Assembly: GCF_004348335.1 (NCBI RefSeq)
Contig: NZ_SMJW01000061.1
Span: 1 to 35,240 of the forward strand
From: Actinomadura bangladeshensis
Lineage (GTDB): Bacteria; Actinomycetota; Actinomycetes; Streptosporangiales; Streptosporangiaceae
Length of the DNA stretch: 35,240 nucleotides
Direction of reading: 5' to 3'
Position numbers and translations under genes: made by a program. Below are positions 15,402 to 23,730 of this stretch, one piece after another; the stretch's first letter is position 1; the number at the start of each line of letters is the position of its first letter. The notes below the pieces were generated by a model. The model had not been told where the DNA came from. It ran no database searches and worked only from the letters and a program-made list of their open reading frames with translations.

Positions 15402-16460
15402 ATGCGCGTGCTCACGGTCAACCCCGGGTCGAGCAGCCTGAAGGTGAGCCTGCTCGACCCGGACGACACCGTCCTCGCGGAGGACTCCGGCGCCGGCCAC
15501 GAGATGGCCGGCGTGGTCGCGACCATGCCGCCTCCGGACGCGATCGGCATCCGGTTCGTCCACGGCGGCACCGATTACACCGCACCCGTCCGCATCGACG
15601 CCGGGGTCACCGAGCGGCTGCACGAGCTCGCCGACCTGGCCCCGCTGCACCAGCCGGCGTCGCTGCACGCGCTCGCGGAGATCACCGCGGCGCTGCCCGG
15701 CGTCCCGGCCGTGGCCTGCTTCGACACCGCGTTCCACGCGACGCTGCCGTCCGCCGCCGCGACCTACGCGCTCCCGCCGGAGTGGCGGGAGCGCTTCGGC
15801 CTGCGCCGCTACGGCTTCCACGGCCTGTCGTTCTCCTACGCCACCCGGCGGGTGGGAGAGATGCTCGGTTCGACCCCGGCCCGGACGGTCATCTGCCACC
15901 TCGGTGCCGGGGCGTCCCTGTGCGCCGTCGCCGACGGGCGCTCGATCGACACGACGATGGGGTTCACGCCCCTCGAAGGGCTGGTCATGGCGTCCCGGGC
16001 GGGCAGCATCGACCCCGGCATCCCGCTGTGGCTGATCAAGCACGGCCTCGACGCGGGCGAGGTCAACCGGGCCCTCGAACGCGACTCCGGGCTGCGCGGC
16101 CTCACCGGCACCGGTGACATGCGCCGCATCCGCGAACTGGCCGAGGCGCGCGACGCGCCCGCGCTCGCCGCCCTCGACGTCTACCACCACCGCCTCCGCG
16201 CCTGCGCCGCCGCGATGACCGCGTCCCTCGGCGGCCTGGACGCCCTGGTGTTCACGGGCGGCGTCGGCGAGCACGACCCGTCCGTGCGCATGCGGCTCGC
16301 CGAGGACCTCTCCTACCTGGGCGTCTCCATCGACCCCGGCCGCAACGACGAGGTGGACGGCGACACCGACATCACCGCCCCGGACGCCACCGTCCGCACC
16401 CTGGTGATAGCCGCCCGCGAAGACCTCGAGATAGCCGCCGGCGTGCGCGCCTGTCTCTGA
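15402..16460 (+). CDS. ackA: Acetate kinase, short form
   Basis: The 352-residue protein has the acetate kinase/ASKHA motifs in order: Asn7 in NPGSSSLK, Arg51 in the RFVHGG region, FDTAFH at 107-112, GFHGLS with His140, HLGAGAS at 166-172, FTPLEGLVM at 188-196, GTGDMR, and FTGGVGEHD near residue 286. It is about 45-50 residues shorter than the usual 400. The shortening seems to lie in the N-terminal domain between residues 20 and 50 and near the C-terminus. All catalytic motifs I know are kept, so activity is likely: acetyl-P + ADP to acetate + ATP. GAGGGGGG lies just before the ATG. It is the second gene of a phosphoketolase operon. Confidence 0.93.
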   Translation: MRVLTVNPGSSSLKVSLLDPDDTVLAEDSGAGHEMAGVVATMPPPDAIGIRFVHGGTDYTAPVRIDAGVTERLHELADLAPLHQPASLHALAEITAALPGVPAVACFDTAFHATLPSAAATYALPPEWRERFGLRRYGFHGLSFSYATRRVGEMLGSTPARTVICHLGAGASLCAVADGRSIDTTMGFTPLEGLVMASRAGSIDPGIPLWLIKHGLDAGEVNRALERDSGLRGLTGTGDMRRIRELAEARDAPALAALDVYHHRLRACAAAMTASLGGLDALVFTGGVGEHDPSVRMRLAEDLSYLGVSIDPGRNDEVDGDTDITAPDATVRTLVIAAREDLEIAAGVRACL

Positions 16461-16760
16461 CCGCGTGCACCTGGCCAACGCGGCCGACTACCGGGGCACC
16501 GACGGGAGACGGCCCTGAGCGGGAGCCGCCTCGTCGACAGCGCCTACACGGTCGCCGTGGCGGTGGAGAAGTCACTCCGGCCGTGACGGCGGCCGCCGGT
16601 TCGGCGCCGCCGTCCGTCACGGGCCCTGCGACCCGCCGGCACCGGGTCCTTGCCCGGCCGCGACGAGGCGCTGTTTGGTCCGACTTGGCGAAAAGTTGCG
16701 GTTCTCGCCCAGCGGGGCGGGAATCACCTGCGTCGGCCGTCGATCATCCGGGGGGACGTC
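16461..16760. other. 300-bp gap after ackA with possible gene remnants
   Basis: I find no intact gene. Two short in-frame stretches read like real protein: from GTG 16465 (VHLANAADYRGTDG, stop near 16518) and, in another frame from about 16518, SGSRLVDSAYTVAVAVEKSLRP ending at TGA near 16585. They could be remnants of a decayed gene, but are too short to assign. A hairpin at 16583-16620 and the ribosome site of the next gene complete the region. Confidence 0.4.
16583..16620 (+). terminator. Probable terminator of the xfp-ackA operon
   Basis: GTGACG (16583-16588) pairs with CGTCAC (16615-16620), and the adjoining GCGGC pairs with GCCGC after a small bulge, giving an 11-bp interrupted GC-rich stem. 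It lies about 125 bp after the ackA stop and before the next gene; there is no U-tract. Confidence 0.4.
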
Positions 16761-18269
16761 GTGGGCAGGCGTGTGTTCGGCGTCGTGGCCTTGCTGGGCC
16801 TGGTGCCCCTCGCGGGTGCCTGCTCGCCGGGGTTCGGCGGGCGCGGGAAGGGGCGGCCGGACGCGGCGGCGACCGCGGCCGCCGGGAAGAGCGAGAACGA
16901 GCAGCCGGGCACGGCGGACTGGCGGGTCCGGCGCAAGGGCGCCGAGCACGAGATCGAGGGGTACGCCGACAAGGTGAGCGTGCTGCCGGGGCAGGCTTTC
17001 CGGCTGCTGGTCTCCACGACGACGTCCGGCTTCACCGCCGAGGCGTTCCGCATGGGCTGGTACGGGGGTGCGCAGGCCCGCCGGGTGTGGCGGTCGGAGC
17101 GCGTGCCCGGTACCAGGCAGGCCGCCGCGAGCATCGACAAGGCGACCCGCACCGTGTCGGCGGTGTGGCGGCCGTCGCTGACCGTTCCCACGGCCGGCTG
17201 GCCCGAGGGCGGCTACCTGATCAGGCTGACCGCCGCGTCGGGCGCCCAGCGGTACGTGCCGATCACCGTCCGGTCGCCCCGCGCCGAGGGCCGCGTGGTC
17301 GTGCTGAACGCGACCACCACGTGGCAGGCCTACAACATGTGGGGCGGCCACGACCTCTACAAGGGCCCGTCCGGCGGGCTGCCGGACCGCTCGACGGCCG
17401 TCAGCTTCGACCGCCCCTACGACGGGAACGGCGCGGGCAAGTTCCTCAGCTACGAGCAGCCCGCGGTCGCGCTGGCCGAGAAGCTCGGCCTGCCGCTGGC
17501 GTACGCGACCGACAACGACCTGCACGCCGACCCGCACCTGCTGGACGGCGCCCGCGGCCTGCTCACGCTGGGGCACGACGAGTACTGGTCGGCCACCATG
17601 CGGCAGCGCGCGACCCAGGCCCGCGACCGAGGCGTCAACATCGCCTTTCTCGGAGCGAATGCCGTGAATCGCCATATCCGCTTCGGCTCCACGCCGCTGG
17701 GGGCGAACCGCCTGGTCGTCTGCTACAAGGACGCGGACCTCGACCCCATGTCGAAGCAGAACCCGGCCGAGTCGACGCAGGACTGGCGGCTCTCGCCGGT
17801 GCCGCGCCCGGAGAGCGACATCATCGGCATCCAGTACTTCTGCTTCCCGGCCGAGGGCGCGTTCACGATCCATCAGCCCGATTTCTGGATGTTCCGGGGG
17901 ACGGGCGTCCGGAAGGGCACGAAGTTCCCCGGCGTCATCGGCCCGGAGGCCGACGCCCTCAACCGCGACGGCCCCACGCCGCCCGGCCTGGAGATCGTCG
18001 CGCACTCGCCGATCACCTGCGGGAACCGGGCGGCCGTCGCGGACGCGTCCTACTACACCGCCGAGAGCGGCGCGGGTGTGTTCGCCACCGGCACGATGCG
18101 CTGGGTCTGCTCGATGCGCGGGCCGGCCTGCGGGCACGGCGTCACCGAGGCCGGACGGCGGTTCGTCACCCAGGTGAGCACGACGCTCTTCACGGCCATG
18201 GCCGCCGGGCCGCTCGGGCGGACCCACCCCTCCCGGCCGAACTCCAAGGAACTCGTCTCCGCTCCTTGA
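16761..18269 (+). CDS. Lipoprotein with N,N-dimethylformamidase large-subunit-like domain
   Basis: GTG 16761, preceded by GGGGGGAC, starts a 502-residue protein with a lipoprotein signal (LLGLVPLAGAC, Cys about residue 20); the ATG at 16650 would bury this signal. After a Gly/Ala-rich linker comes an Ig-like segment (about 60-170), then a large domain with TTTWQAYNMWGGHDLY, GHDEYWS, and a late region DFWMFRGTG. These motifs match the C-terminal domain of dimethylformamidase large subunits, which occurs in many secreted actinobacterial proteins of unknown role. No small subunit is nearby and dimethylformamide hydrolysis should not be assumed. It should be anchored on the outer face of the membrane. 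It is convergent with the Lrp gene. Confidence 0.8.
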   Translation: MGRRVFGVVALLGLVPLAGACSPGFGGRGKGRPDAAATAAAGKSENEQPGTADWRVRRKGAEHEIEGYADKVSVLPGQAFRLLVSTTTSGFTAEAFRMGWYGGAQARRVWRSERVPGTRQAAASIDKATRTVSAVWRPSLTVPTAGWPEGGYLIRLTAASGAQRYVPITVRSPRAEGRVVVLNATTTWQAYNMWGGHDLYKGPSGGLPDRSTAVSFDRPYDGNGAGKFLSYEQPAVALAEKLGLPLAYATDNDLHADPHLLDGARGLLTLGHDEYWSATMRQRATQARDRGVNIAFLGANAVNRHIRFGSTPLGANRLVVCYKDADLDPMSKQNPAESTQDWRLSPVPRPESDIIGIQYFCFPAEGAFTIHQPDFWMFRGTGVRKGTKFPGVIGPEADALNRDGPTPPGLEIVAHSPITCGNRAAVADASYYTAESGAGVFATGTMRWVCSMRGPACGHGVTEAGRRFVTQVSTTLFTAMAAGPLGRTHPSRPNSKELVSAP

Positions 18270-18298
18270 ACCCCAGCGCTCCTGGAGCGCTCTTGCAC

Positions 18299-18787
18299 TC
18301 ACCGCTCCTTGAGCCGGGCGCGGCGTTCCTCGTCCTCCAGGAGGGGGCCGATGCGGAACGGGACCTGGTGGGTCAGGACGATCGACGTCGTGCTGCGGCG
18401 GACGCCGGGGCAGGCGAGGATCGAGTCGATGACCTCGTGCAGCTGCTTGCCGTTCGGGGCCACCGCGCGGACGAGGAGGTCGCCCTGGCCGGTGATGCCG
18501 AGGACCTCCAGGACGCGCGGGATCGCCGACAGCGCCGCGGCGGCCTCGCGCAGGCGGCCCTGGGCGACTTCGAGGGTGACGAAGGCGGTCAGCTCGAAGC
18601 CGATCGCGCCGAGGTCGACCTCCCGGCCGCGGTGCCCGATGACGCCCTCGCGTTCGAGCCGCTCCACGCGCGCGTGCGCGGTGTTGCGGGCGATGCCGAG
18701 CTTGGCGGCCAGTTCCGTGATGCCGATGCGGGGCTGCTCCACGAGGCGGCGCAGGATCTGCAGGTCGAGGAGAGTGGCGCTCGTCAC
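18299..18787 (-). CDS. Lrp/AsnC family transcriptional regulator
   Basis: From GTG 18787 (GGAG nine bases upstream) the protein has 162 residues, the normal Lrp length. The N-terminal AsnC-type winged HTH is about residues 8-55 (ITELAAKLGIARNTAHARVERLE). The C-terminal RAM/AsnC ligand-binding domain is about 65-145 (ITGQGDLLVRAVA...). An ATG farther upstream would add about 25 residues across the operator. Such proteins form octamers around DNA and sense amino acids. It is divergent from the indolepyruvate:ferredoxin oxidoreductase gene, with an inverted-repeat site between them, so an aromatic amino acid or its keto acid is the likely signal (inference). Confidence 0.9.
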   Translation of the reverse strand: MTSATLLDLQILRRLVEQPRIGITELAAKLGIARNTAHARVERLEREGVIGHRGREVDLGAIGFELTAFVTLEVAQGRLREAAAALSAIPRVLEVLGITGQGDLLVRAVAPNGKQLHEVIDSILACPGVRRSTTSIVLTHQVPFRIGPLLEDEERRARLKER

Positions 18788-18821
18788 AATGCTCAGCTCC
18801 GATGAGTAAGTGTGGTCCGAT

Positions 18822-18838
18822 TTGAGCAATCTGCTCAA
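18822..18838. promoter_or_regulatory. Inverted-repeat operator between lrp and the oxidoreductase gene
   Basis: TTGAGCA-ATC-TGCTCAA at 18822-18838 is a perfect 7-bp inverted repeat with a 3-bp spacer, the size expected for an Lrp/AsnC dimer site. A looser pair, GCTCA/TGAGC (18878-18882 with 18892-18896), overlaps the start codon of the oxidoreductase. Further TGCTCA or CGCTCA half sites are near 18790 and 18864. The row of half sites fits wrapping by an Lrp oligomer. Confidence 0.6.
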
Positions 18839-18890
18839 GTATCGTCCCACCATCTTGCACACCGCTCAGGTCGGGGGGCTCAATGCAAGC

Positions 18891-21800
18891 ATGAGCACCA
18901 CCGTTACTTCCTCTCCGCTCCGCGACCGGCTGGAGCTGGAGCGCGGCCGGATCGCGATCGGCGGCGTGCACGCGCTCGTCCGGCTGCTGCTCGACCAGCG
19001 GCGGTCGGACGCCCGGCGCGGCTGGACGACGGCCGGGTTCGTGTCCGGCTACCGGGGGTCGCCGCTCGGCGGGCTCGACCAGCAGCTGATGCGGGACGCG
19101 AAGCTGCTCGAGGGCAACGACATCCGGTTCATCCCGGGCGTGAACGAGGAGCTGGCGGCGACGGCGGTCTACGGGTCGCAGCTCGCCGAGCACCTGCCTG
19201 GGCCGCGGTACGAGGGCGTCTTCGGGCTCTGGTACGGCAAGGCGCCCGGCGTCGACCGGTCGCTGGACGCGTTCAAGCACGGGAACTGGCTCGGCACGTC
19301 CGCGCGCGGCGGGGTGCTCGCGGTCGTGGGCGACGACCCGTCCGCGAAGTCGTCCACGCTGCCGTCGGCGACGGAGGGCGCGCTCGCGGAGGCGTTCATG
19401 CCGGTGCTGGTGCCCGCGTCGGTGGGCGACGTGCTGCGGCTGGGACGGCACGGGTTCGAGATGTCCCGGTTCAGTGGTGCCTGGACCGGTTTCAAGGTCG
19501 TGACGGACGTCGCCGACTCGCACGAGATCGTGGCGGCGGAGCCGGTGCCCGACCCGGTGATCCCGGACTTCAGGTGGCGGGGGCGTCCGTGGAAGCCGAC
19601 GCGCAAGCCCGGCGTCGACTTGAAGGGCACGACGGCCATCGAGACCGAGGTCCTGCAGGGTCGGCTGCAGGCGGCGACGGCGTACGCCGCGGCCAACGGG
19701 CTCGACCGGATCGAGGGTGCGGCCGCGGACGCGACCGTCGGGCTCGTCGCGGCCGGGCGCACCTACATTGAGCTGCGCGAAGCCCTCGACCGGATCGGCC
19801 TGGACGAGGACGCGCTGGCGCGGCGGGGTGTGCGGCTGCTGCGGCTCGCCCTGATCTATCCGCTGGACGCCGACCGGATCCGCGGGTTCGCGAAGGGCCT
19901 CCGCGAGATCGTCGTGGTGGAGGAGAAGCGCGCGTTCATCGAGACGCAGATCCGGGACGTCCTGTACGACCAGGCGGAGCGTCCGGCCGTGTACGGGAAG
20001 AACGGGCCCGATGGCGCCGGGCTCGTCCCGGCCGACGGCGGGCTGGACGCCGACCGGGTCGTCAAGGCGCTCGCCCGGTTCATCGCCGACCGCGTCGGCG
20101 CGGAGCACGTCGACCTCCGCGACCCGGCGCTGACGCCCCGCAAGCCGCAGATCGACCTGCTGGCGCCGGCGCGCACCCCGTACTTCTGCTCGGGCTGCCC
20201 GCACAACCGGTCGACGGTCGTCCCGGACGGGTCGATCGCGGCGAGCGGCATCGGCTGCCACGTGATGACGGTCTTCCAGGACCGCAGCATCGGCACGACG
20301 CAGATGGGCGGCGAGGGCGCCATGTGGGTCGGCGCGGCGCCGTTCAGCGACACCGGGCACATGTTCCAGAACCTCGGCGACGGGACGTTCTTCCACTCCG
20401 GCAGCCTCGCCGTCCGGCAGGCCGTCGCCGCCGGCACCGACATCACCTTCAAGATCCTCTACAACGCGGCGGTCGCGATGACCGGCGGGCAGGACGCCGA
20501 CGGCGGCTCCGACCCGGCCGCGATCACCCGGATGCTGCACGCCGAGGGCGTCGCGAAGATCACCGTGGTGGCGGACGACCCGTCCCGCTACCCGCGCGGG
20601 ACCGACTGGGCGCCCGGCGTCCGGGTCCGGCACCGCGACGACCTCGACGCCGTCCAGCGGGAGCTGCGCGAGATCCCCGGCGTGACCGTGCTGCTGTACG
20701 ACCAGGCGTGCGCGGCGGAGTCGCGGCGCAAGCGCAAGCGCGGCCTCGCCCCCGACCCGCAGGTCCGCGTGCTGATCAACGAAGCGGTCTGCGAGGGGTG
20801 CGGCGACTGCGGCGTGAAGTCGAACTGCCTCAGCGTCGAACCGGTCGAGACCGAGTTCGGGCGCAAGACGCAGATCAACCAGACGTCCTGCAACAAGGAC
20901 TACTCGTGCGTGGACGGCGACTGCCCCTCGTTCCTCACCGTGGTCCCCGGCGAGAAGAAGGCGCGGCCGTCGCTGCCGGAGATCGGTGAGCTGGCCGAGC
21001 CCGAGACCCGTCCCGAGTCGGCGGACGTCCTGCTCGTGGGCATCGGCGGAACCGGCGTCGTGACCGTCAACCAGGTCCTCGCCACGGCCGCGCTCGTCGA
21101 CGGCCTGCACGCCCGCGCGCTCGACCAGACCGGGCTGAGCCAGAAGGCCGGCGCGGTCGTGTCGCACCTGCGGATCGGGGACGCCGAGCGGGACCGCCCC
21201 GGCATGGTCGGCGCGGGCGGCGCCGACGCCTACCTGGTGTTCGACGCGCTCGCCGGGACGTCCGAGCCGAACCTGCGCCGCTGCGCGCCCGGCCGGACCG
21301 CCGCGGTCGTGTCGACCAGCGAGGTCCCCACCGGGCGGATGATCACCGACACGGCGGCGGCGCTGCCGCCGAGCGCGGCGCTCGTCCGGCGGATCGCCGA
21401 CCGGACGCGGCCGGAGGGCCTCGTCGCGCTCGACGCCCTCGCGCTCGCCGAGCGCTGGTTCGGGAGCACGACCACCGCGAACTTCGTCGTGGTCGGCGCC
21501 GCCTACCAGTCGGGCCTGCTGCCGCTGTCGGCGAAGGCGATCGAGGAGGCGCTCGCGCTGAACGGCGTCCAGGTCGCGGCGAACGTGCAGGCGTTCCGGG
21601 CGGGGCGGCGGCTCGTCCTGGAACCGGGCTGGGCGGCCGAGCCGGCCGCGACCGCCGCCGCCGCCGCTCCGCGTCCGCTGGACGCGACCGCGCCGGCCGC
21701 GATGCGCCTGGTCGATGCGTCCGGAGCGGACGGGGAACTGGCCCGCGTGCTGCGGATCCGCGTCCCCGACCTCGCCGCCTACCAGGACCTCGCGCTCGCC

Positions 21801-22409
21801 GAGCGGTACCTGGACGCGGTCATGCGCGTCGCGCGCGCCGAGCGGGCGGCGGGGGCGGACGGGCAGCGGCTCGCGGTCGCCGTCGCGCGCAACCTCTACA
21901 AGCTGATGGCGTACAAGGACGAGTACGAGGTCGCCCGCCTCCACCTCGACCCCGAGCTCGCCCGCCGCGTCGAGGAGCAGTTCGGGCCCGGCTCGACCGT
22001 CCGGTACATGCTGCACCCGCCGCTGCTGCGGGCGCTGGGGCTCGGCAAGAAGGTCGCGCTCGGCCGGACGGCCCGCCCGGCGTTCCACGCGCTGCGCGCC
22101 ATGCGGCGGCTGCGCGGCACCCCGCTCGACCCGTTCGGCGCCACCGCGCAGCGCCGCGCCGAGCGCCGCCTCGTCACCGGCTACGTCGCCGTCCTGAACG
22201 AGCTGGTCGCGGGCCTGGACGCGGGCCTCACGGCGGACCGGCACGATCTCGCCGTCCGGATCGCGGAGCTGCCCGACATGATCCGCGGCTACGAGGAGGT
22301 GAAGACCGCGAACGTCGCCCGCTACGAGGAGGGCCTCCGCGAGCTGCTCGCCGCGTGGCGCGCCGCCGCCGGGTCGAACCCGGTGCGCGGGGCGGCGCGT
22401 ACCTCCTGA
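18891..22409 (+). CDS. Indolepyruvate ferredoxin oxidoreductase, fused single-chain form
   Basis: The 1172-residue protein fuses the pyruvate-oxidoreductase-type domains in one chain. First is an N-terminal pyrimidine-binding region (GFVSGYRGSPLGGLDQQL). A thiamine diphosphate domain with MGGEGAMWVG and NLGDGTFFHSG follows. Two cysteine groups come next, CEGCGDCGVKSNC at 634-646 and C667/C673/C678, which look able to hold [4Fe-4S] clusters. A gamma-type domain begins VGIGGTGVVTVNQVL. It would oxidatively decarboxylate indolepyruvate and related aryl or branched 2-oxo acids to acyl-CoA, passing electrons to ferredoxin. Fused forms are common in aerobes. ATG 18891 fits the conserved N-terminus; its ribosome site is weak. 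The divergent Lrp protein probably controls it. Confidence 0.92.
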   Translation: MSTTVTSSPLRDRLELERGRIAIGGVHALVRLLLDQRRSDARRGWTTAGFVSGYRGSPLGGLDQQLMRDAKLLEGNDIRFIPGVNEELAATAVYGSQLAEHLPGPRYEGVFGLWYGKAPGVDRSLDAFKHGNWLGTSARGGVLAVVGDDPSAKSSTLPSATEGALAEAFMPVLVPASVGDVLRLGRHGFEMSRFSGAWTGFKVVTDVADSHEIVAAEPVPDPVIPDFRWRGRPWKPTRKPGVDLKGTTAIETEVLQGRLQAATAYAAANGLDRIEGAAADATVGLVAAGRTYIELREALDRIGLDEDALARRGVRLLRLALIYPLDADRIRGFAKGLREIVVVEEKRAFIETQIRDVLYDQAERPAVYGKNGPDGAGLVPADGGLDADRVVKALARFIADRVGAEHVDLRDPALTPRKPQIDLLAPARTPYFCSGCPHNRSTVVPDGSIAASGIGCHVMTVFQDRSIGTTQMGGEGAMWVGAAPFSDTGHMFQNLGDGTFFHSGSLAVRQAVAAGTDITFKILYNAAVAMTGGQDADGGSDPAAITRMLHAEGVAKITVVADDPSRYPRGTDWAPGVRVRHRDDLDAVQRELREIPGVTVLLYDQACAAESRRKRKRGLAPDPQVRVLINEAVCEGCGDCGVKSNCLSVEPVETEFGRKTQINQTSCNKDYSCVDGDCPSFLTVVPGEKKARPSLPEIGELAEPETRPESADVLLVGIGGTGVVTVNQVLATAALVDGLHARALDQTGLSQKAGAVVSHLRIGDAERDRPGMVGAGGADAYLVFDALAGTSEPNLRRCAPGRTAAVVSTSEVPTGRMITDTAAALPPSAALVRRIADRTRPEGLVALDALALAERWFGSTTTANFVVVGAAYQSGLLPLSAKAIEEALALNGVQVAANVQAFRAGRRLVLEPGWAAEPAATAAAAAPRPLDATAPAAMRLVDASGADGELARVLRIRVPDLAAYQDLALAERYLDAVMRVARAERAAGADGQRLAVAVARNLYKLMAYKDEYEVARLHLDPELARRVEEQFGPGSTVRYMLHPPLLRALGLGKKVALGRTARPAFHALRAMRRLRGTPLDPFGATAQRRAERRLVTGYVAVLNELVAGLDAGLTADRHDLAVRIAELPDMIRGYEEVKTANVARYEEGLRELLAAWRAAAGSNPVRGAARTS

Positions 22410-22458
22410 CACGCCGGGGACCACGCCCGGCACGGAGCACGGCGAGGGTGGGCGTCCA

Positions 22459-23730
22459 GTGGAATCGGGCTTGCGGCTGACCGAGCGCTACCGGCTCGTG
22501 GAGCGCCTCGACGGCGGCGGGACGATGGAGGTCTGGCGCGCCCGGGACGAGCTGCTCGACCGCGCCGTCGCGGTCAAGCTGCTGACGCCCGCGCGCGCCG
22601 GCCTGCACCCCGCCTTCCAGCAGGGGGTCAACCGCGCCGCCGGACTCTCCCACCCCGTGCTGGAGACGATCTTCGACAGCGACCAGACCCGGGACGCGTC
22701 CGGACGGCTGACGTCCTACCTGGTCACCGAGTTCCTCGACGGCACGACCCTCGCGGACCGGCTGCGCCGCGGCCCGCTCACCGCCTACGAGACCGCCGAG
22801 GTGTGCGGCCGGGTCGCCTCCGCGCTGGACCTCGCGCACACGGCCGGCGTGGCGCACGGCGACCTGAGGCCCGGCAAGGTCGTGCTCCTCCCGGACGAGG
22901 TCAGGCTCGTCGACACCGGCATCGGCGGGATCGTCCGCAGCGCCCGGGGGCCGGAGGCGGCGGCGCCGACGACCGAGCCCGGGGCGACCGCCGACATCCG
23001 GGCACTGGGCGCGCTCATCTCCGCCTGCGTCACCCCCGGCGCGTCCGAGGAGCTGTCGGCGCTCGTCGCCCGCTGCCTGAGCCGGGAACCGCCGTCCGCC
23101 CGGCAGATCGCCGGCCTCCTCACCCGCGAGGACGACGCCCCGCCGAACCACTTCTTCACCGCCCCAGCGCACCTCGCCGCACCCCGCCGGACGAAGGCCC
23201 CGGGCCCGCCGTCACGACGGTCCGACGCTCTGCACTCGCCGCCCCGGCCGACGAAGGCCCTGCGCCCGCCGTCGCGGCGGCCTGCCGCCCGGCGCGTTCG
23301 GCCGGCCGTGCTCGCTCTGGCCGTCGTGGTGCCGGTCTCGGCGGCCGCCGCGATCCTGGCCTCGGCACCGCGCGCGCCGGTTCCCGTCGCGACGCCCGTC
23401 CCGGATGCGTCCGCGCCGTCCGCGACGGCGGCGCCGGGCCGGCCGCCCGCCGTCGAGCCGGCCGGCACGCGGGTGCGGGGCGCGCTCGGCCGGCTGCGCC
23501 CGATCGTCAGCCGCGGCTACGCCTCCGGCGAGATCCGCCCCGACGTCGCCATCGACCTGAACAACGTGATCACCAACCTGGAGAACGACCTCACCGCCGA
23601 CCGCAACGTGGACGTCGGCGGCCGCGTCGCCCAGCTGCACGACAAGATCGACACGCGGCGGCGCGAACAGGCCCTCACTCCCGACCTCGCGGACGAGCTG
23701 AACCGCGTCCTCGCGACCATCCGGGCATGA
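22459..23730 (+). CDS. Membrane-anchored Ser/Thr kinase-like protein, probable pseudokinase
   Basis: The 423-residue protein has a protein-kinase-like domain (about 8-225), a Pro/Arg-rich linker, one membrane helix (about 281-302), a Pro/Ala-rich stretch and an outside helical domain (about 337-423). Kinase landmarks are partly kept: Lys40 (AVAVK) and Asp135 (HGDL) remain. The glycine loop is DGGGTMEV, the catalytic-loop Asn is Lys140 (DLRPGKV), and DFG is DTG (152-154). The activation segment is very short. Loss of the metal-binding Asn and the loop changes argue against normal phosphotransfer; it may bind ATP or act as a scaffold. GTG 22459 is the start. The next gene overlaps it (ATGA) and shares its C-terminal domain. 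Confidence 0.82.
   Translation: MESGLRLTERYRLVERLDGGGTMEVWRARDELLDRAVAVKLLTPARAGLHPAFQQGVNRAAGLSHPVLETIFDSDQTRDASGRLTSYLVTEFLDGTTLADRLRRGPLTAYETAEVCGRVASALDLAHTAGVAHGDLRPGKVVLLPDEVRLVDTGIGGIVRSARGPEAAAPTTEPGATADIRALGALISACVTPGASEELSALVARCLSREPPSARQIAGLLTREDDAPPNHFFTAPAHLAAPRRTKAPGPPSRRSDALHSPPRPTKALRPPSRRPAARRVRPAVLALAVVVPVSAAAAILASAPRAPVPVATPVPDASAPSATAAPGRPPAVEPAGTRVRGALGRLRPIVSRGYASGEIRPDVAIDLNNVITNLENDLTADRNVDVGGRVAQLHDKIDTRRREQALTPDLADELNRVLATIRA
23189..23285. repeat. Imperfect direct repeat in the kinase linker
   Basis: Two copies of a roughly 33-bp sequence, about 60 bp apart, encode RRTKAPGPPSRR and RPTKALRPPSRR in the basic, proline-rich linker before the membrane helix. It is a local duplication; the linker length is probably not critical. 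Confidence 0.6.

Noticed and set aside
18275..18291. AGCGCTCC-T-GGAGCGCT palindrome between the lipoprotein and Lrp genes as a terminator
   Set aside because: The one-base spacer forces a shorter stem as RNA and no U-tract follows. It may still be a weak convergent terminator, but I did not list it.
16617..22433. A 1938-residue minus-strand open frame across the lipoprotein, Lrp and oxidoreductase genes
   Set aside because: It is antisense to genes with clear motifs and reads as Arg/Gly/Pro/Val/Asp-rich sequence without domains. Such frames arise in very GC-rich coding DNA.
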